Made by a program: the position numbers and the translations under genes. The notes beneath the pieces are model-generated. The model was given only the letters and a program-made list of their open reading frames with translations, had not been told where the DNA came from and made no database searches. From the NCBI GenBank assembly GCA_012295275.1, contig CM022671.1, positions 5,364,065-5,428,064 on the forward strand: 64,000 bases of DNA, in the 5' to 3' direction. Positions 61,834 to 64,000 of this stretch are shown one piece after another (within the stretch, counting starts at the first letter, position 1; each line of letters starts with the position of its first letter). Source of the DNA: Chrysomallon squamiferum (lineage: Eukaryota; Mollusca; Gastropoda; Neomphalida; Peltospiridae).

Positions 61834-61925
61834 ATTGTACGAGTCAAGCTTCTTCTGAAATTTCTCTTCAATTAGTCTACATTTTTCCTCACATTTGTCA
61901 ATGAGTTCTTGTACTTTCTGTGGGC
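61834..61925 (-). CDS. Universal stress protein, penultimate exon
   Basis: 92 nt, phase 1 to 0. It reads PQKVQELIDKCEEKCRLIEE, then KFQKKLDSYN, an amphipathic helix as found before the ATP-binding half of USP domains. It joins AKGDFARL of the last exon in phase. The acceptor is a long T tract then TTGCAG, and the donor AAT|GTAAGA. The N-terminal exon or exons, with the usual beta-strand and V(A/D)xS motif, were not found before 64000 and are probably outside the window. Confidence 0.85.
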
Positions 61926-63078
61926 CTGCAAAAAAAAAAAAAGTATTCAGTACAAACAGTTATTTTATTTATTCTTCAATGTAGAAGCTGTTGATAGAAA
62001 AAATGATGAAAAAGAACTGAGAAAGAGATAGAAATTGACAAATACAGACGAGAGAGAGAGAGAGAACTGTGTATATTAAATAAATGAAAATATATTTTTT
62101 TTTTATAAATTTAAAACAGAAAGCTAAATAATATTAACACAAAATTGGTTATATGTGACAATGACATCAAAACCCCCAAAACAAGCAACAAATCTAAAAC
62201 AGTGACAAATCAGTCATTAAATAATGAAAAAATAAGCACATTATATAGAGTTATAAATGTTTTAAACTGAATACGTGTGTTTTTTTTAATCCTCATAATG
62301 TGATTGAGTCATCAAGTAACTGCCTATGGATAACAAACAGTACTTGTGTTAGCAGGAGCATGCACATCATTCATCTCACTGACATTTGTGTGGGATTTAG
62401 TCCAGCAGAGATTGATTTGTCTCAGCAGCAACTGATGTCTGTAATTTCATTAAACAAGTATTGATATCACTGGTTGTCAGACAAGCCATTGTTATGTGTA
62501 CAATTAGCAACAATAGAAATACTTATATTATTACATTGATGTGGGTATTTATTAATAAAATAATGATAAATGATAAAATGATGTAGAATTGTTGAATATT
62601 GTACATAACAAATCCATTGTGGTTAATAATAATATATATATATATTATTATTGATTTATCTGAGGTTATTACTGTAGACAGGAAAATAGATACCATTGCT
62701 TTGGAAGAGAACACAGAATAACAAAGAGTTCAGAATAATGCCCTGAGGTGCATTGAAATTTGAGACTGAAACTCTTAAGTCTCTCTCTCTCTCTCTCTTT
62801 TTCAACTTTCATTCACTCTCTCTTCTTTTATTCATTGTTTCTTTTCTTTCATTCACTCTCTTCTTTCTATTACTCTCTCTTCAATAATTCTCTATCTCTA
62901 TATCTCTCTTCTTTCATATTTCACATCTTTCTATCACTCTCTACCTGTCTCTCTCTCTCTCTCTCTCTCTGAATCTTTATTCAATCTCTCTCAGACTCTC
63001 TTTATTCAATCTCTCTCTCTCTCTGTCTCTTTCATTCACTCTCTCTTCTTTGTATTACTCTCTCTCACTCTCCTTTTA

Positions 63079-63143
<65 letters not shown>

Positions 63144-64000
63144 ATACATTCCTATCCTAAAGAGTCAGAAAGAGGAGTAATAAACAAACCAATTTTTGCA
63201 ACCATTCTCTGCTTCAGCTCTCCAGACCCAGCAAACACAGTAATCTGTATACTTTAGCAATCATTTTCTGTCTGTTTACCAGCAAGTAAAACACATTTTA
63301 TTTCCTCTCTGCCCTGAAGCCCTTTCACTTCTGTAAACTTTATGTTTGTCTGTTGGTCATCTGAACTAATAATGCTTCTCTGGTTTCAGAAGAAACCTTT
63401 CAGTTTCTTGTATGATGGAGTCACATTAAAATAGCCAGTAATTTGATTGTATGTTAGCATATGTAGGGTTTTGTGTGTATTTTGTTGTTGTTGTTGTTGT
63501 TGTTTTTGTAAAAAGATATATGGTTATTAGATTGCACCAAAATGTCAGTGGGGAGATGTAACAAGACTGGGTACCTATATAGAATGTGGATGGTCTGTGA
63601 AATAAGTGTGATAAATATATGTTTAATTTTTGTATAGACAAGTTAGTCTGAGGTTAAACTAGATTCAGACCTCAGTCAGCAGATTACTGTTATTATTGAA
63701 CGACGTTAAACAGAACTGTTTGTATGACTGATGTTCTAAATAGTCTTGAATAGATTTTCTTCTAACCTTTCAAACATTCATTTTTTAATATTTAATTTTT
63801 AAAATTTGTAATTATTATTATTATTTTTTTTTTGGATCATTGCAAAAAATTAATACAAAATTACACTGGCCATTATAAACATATGAATAGTGCTAAGATA
63901 ATGTATTTATTTAAAATTTAAATTAAATTGAAAAATGTAAAAATGCTTTAAATAAATGGTAGTCAGAGACAAGATAATTTAGATTTGTAAAGAAATAATC
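61926..64000 (-). other. USP upstream intron (partial), repeats only
   Basis: It holds a CT/TTTC-rich stretch (62780-63086), a CA tract (63087-63141), a TTG tract (63482-63503) and AT-rich sequence. No USP N-terminal exon was recognised. Confidence 0.6.
63087..63141. repeat. (CA)n microsatellite
   Basis: About 27 CA units, directly after a 300-bp CT-rich stretch. Confidence 0.95.

Overview
This is a eukaryotic window: very AT-rich, full of microsatellites, with short exons flanked by canonical splice sites. No bacterial operon structure is present. Almost every open reading frame of 60-130 codons lies in simple repeat or intron. The real coding content is two spliced genes, both on the minus strand, which I found by reading conserved protein blocks exon by exon and checking that the phases join.

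The left three quarters (positions 1 to 48625) is the 5' half of an inositol 1,4,5-trisphosphate receptor gene (ITPR), the ER calcium-release channel. The start codon is at 48625-48623, with an in-frame stop four codons upstream. Twenty-three constitutive exons join without a frame break and encode about 976 residues: the N-terminal suppressor domain, the IP3-binding MIR and alpha-helical domains, and the armadillo/RIH region. Every IP3-contact residue known from vertebrate receptors is present. The modulatory region, channel pore and 3' end lie beyond position 1.

Three extra exons are predicted inside this gene. The first (741-843) is a second version of the conserved exon at 2214-2310. The pair has the same phases, cannot both be included without a stop codon, and so looks mutually exclusive. 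The second is a 27-nt in-frame microexon (6407-6433). The third is a 36-nt in-frame cassette (20124-20159). Two introns use GC donors. The long introns hold diverged tandem arrays (about 150 bp, 70 bp and 60 bp units), microsatellites and traces of tRNA-derived SINEs.

From 48626 to 49020 the sequence is richer in CpG than its surroundings and probably holds the ITPR promoter and 5' UTR. From about 49.0 to 58.4 kb I see no gene, only long CT/GA, AAT and poly-A/T tracts and possible SINE remnants.

At the right end, 58424-61925 holds the last two exons of a universal stress protein (USP) gene with the ATP-binding glycine motif at its C-terminus. Its first exons were not found and are probably beyond 64000. 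A tandem array beside its penultimate exon appears to include decayed copies of that exon.

An intron-containing USP gene, long AT-rich introns and a GGGAAATAA motif that I associate with molluscan repeats suggest a lophotrochozoan, most likely a mollusc. That is inference, and the species cannot be named. The two genes are neighbours in the same orientation, but nothing in the sequence links their functions.
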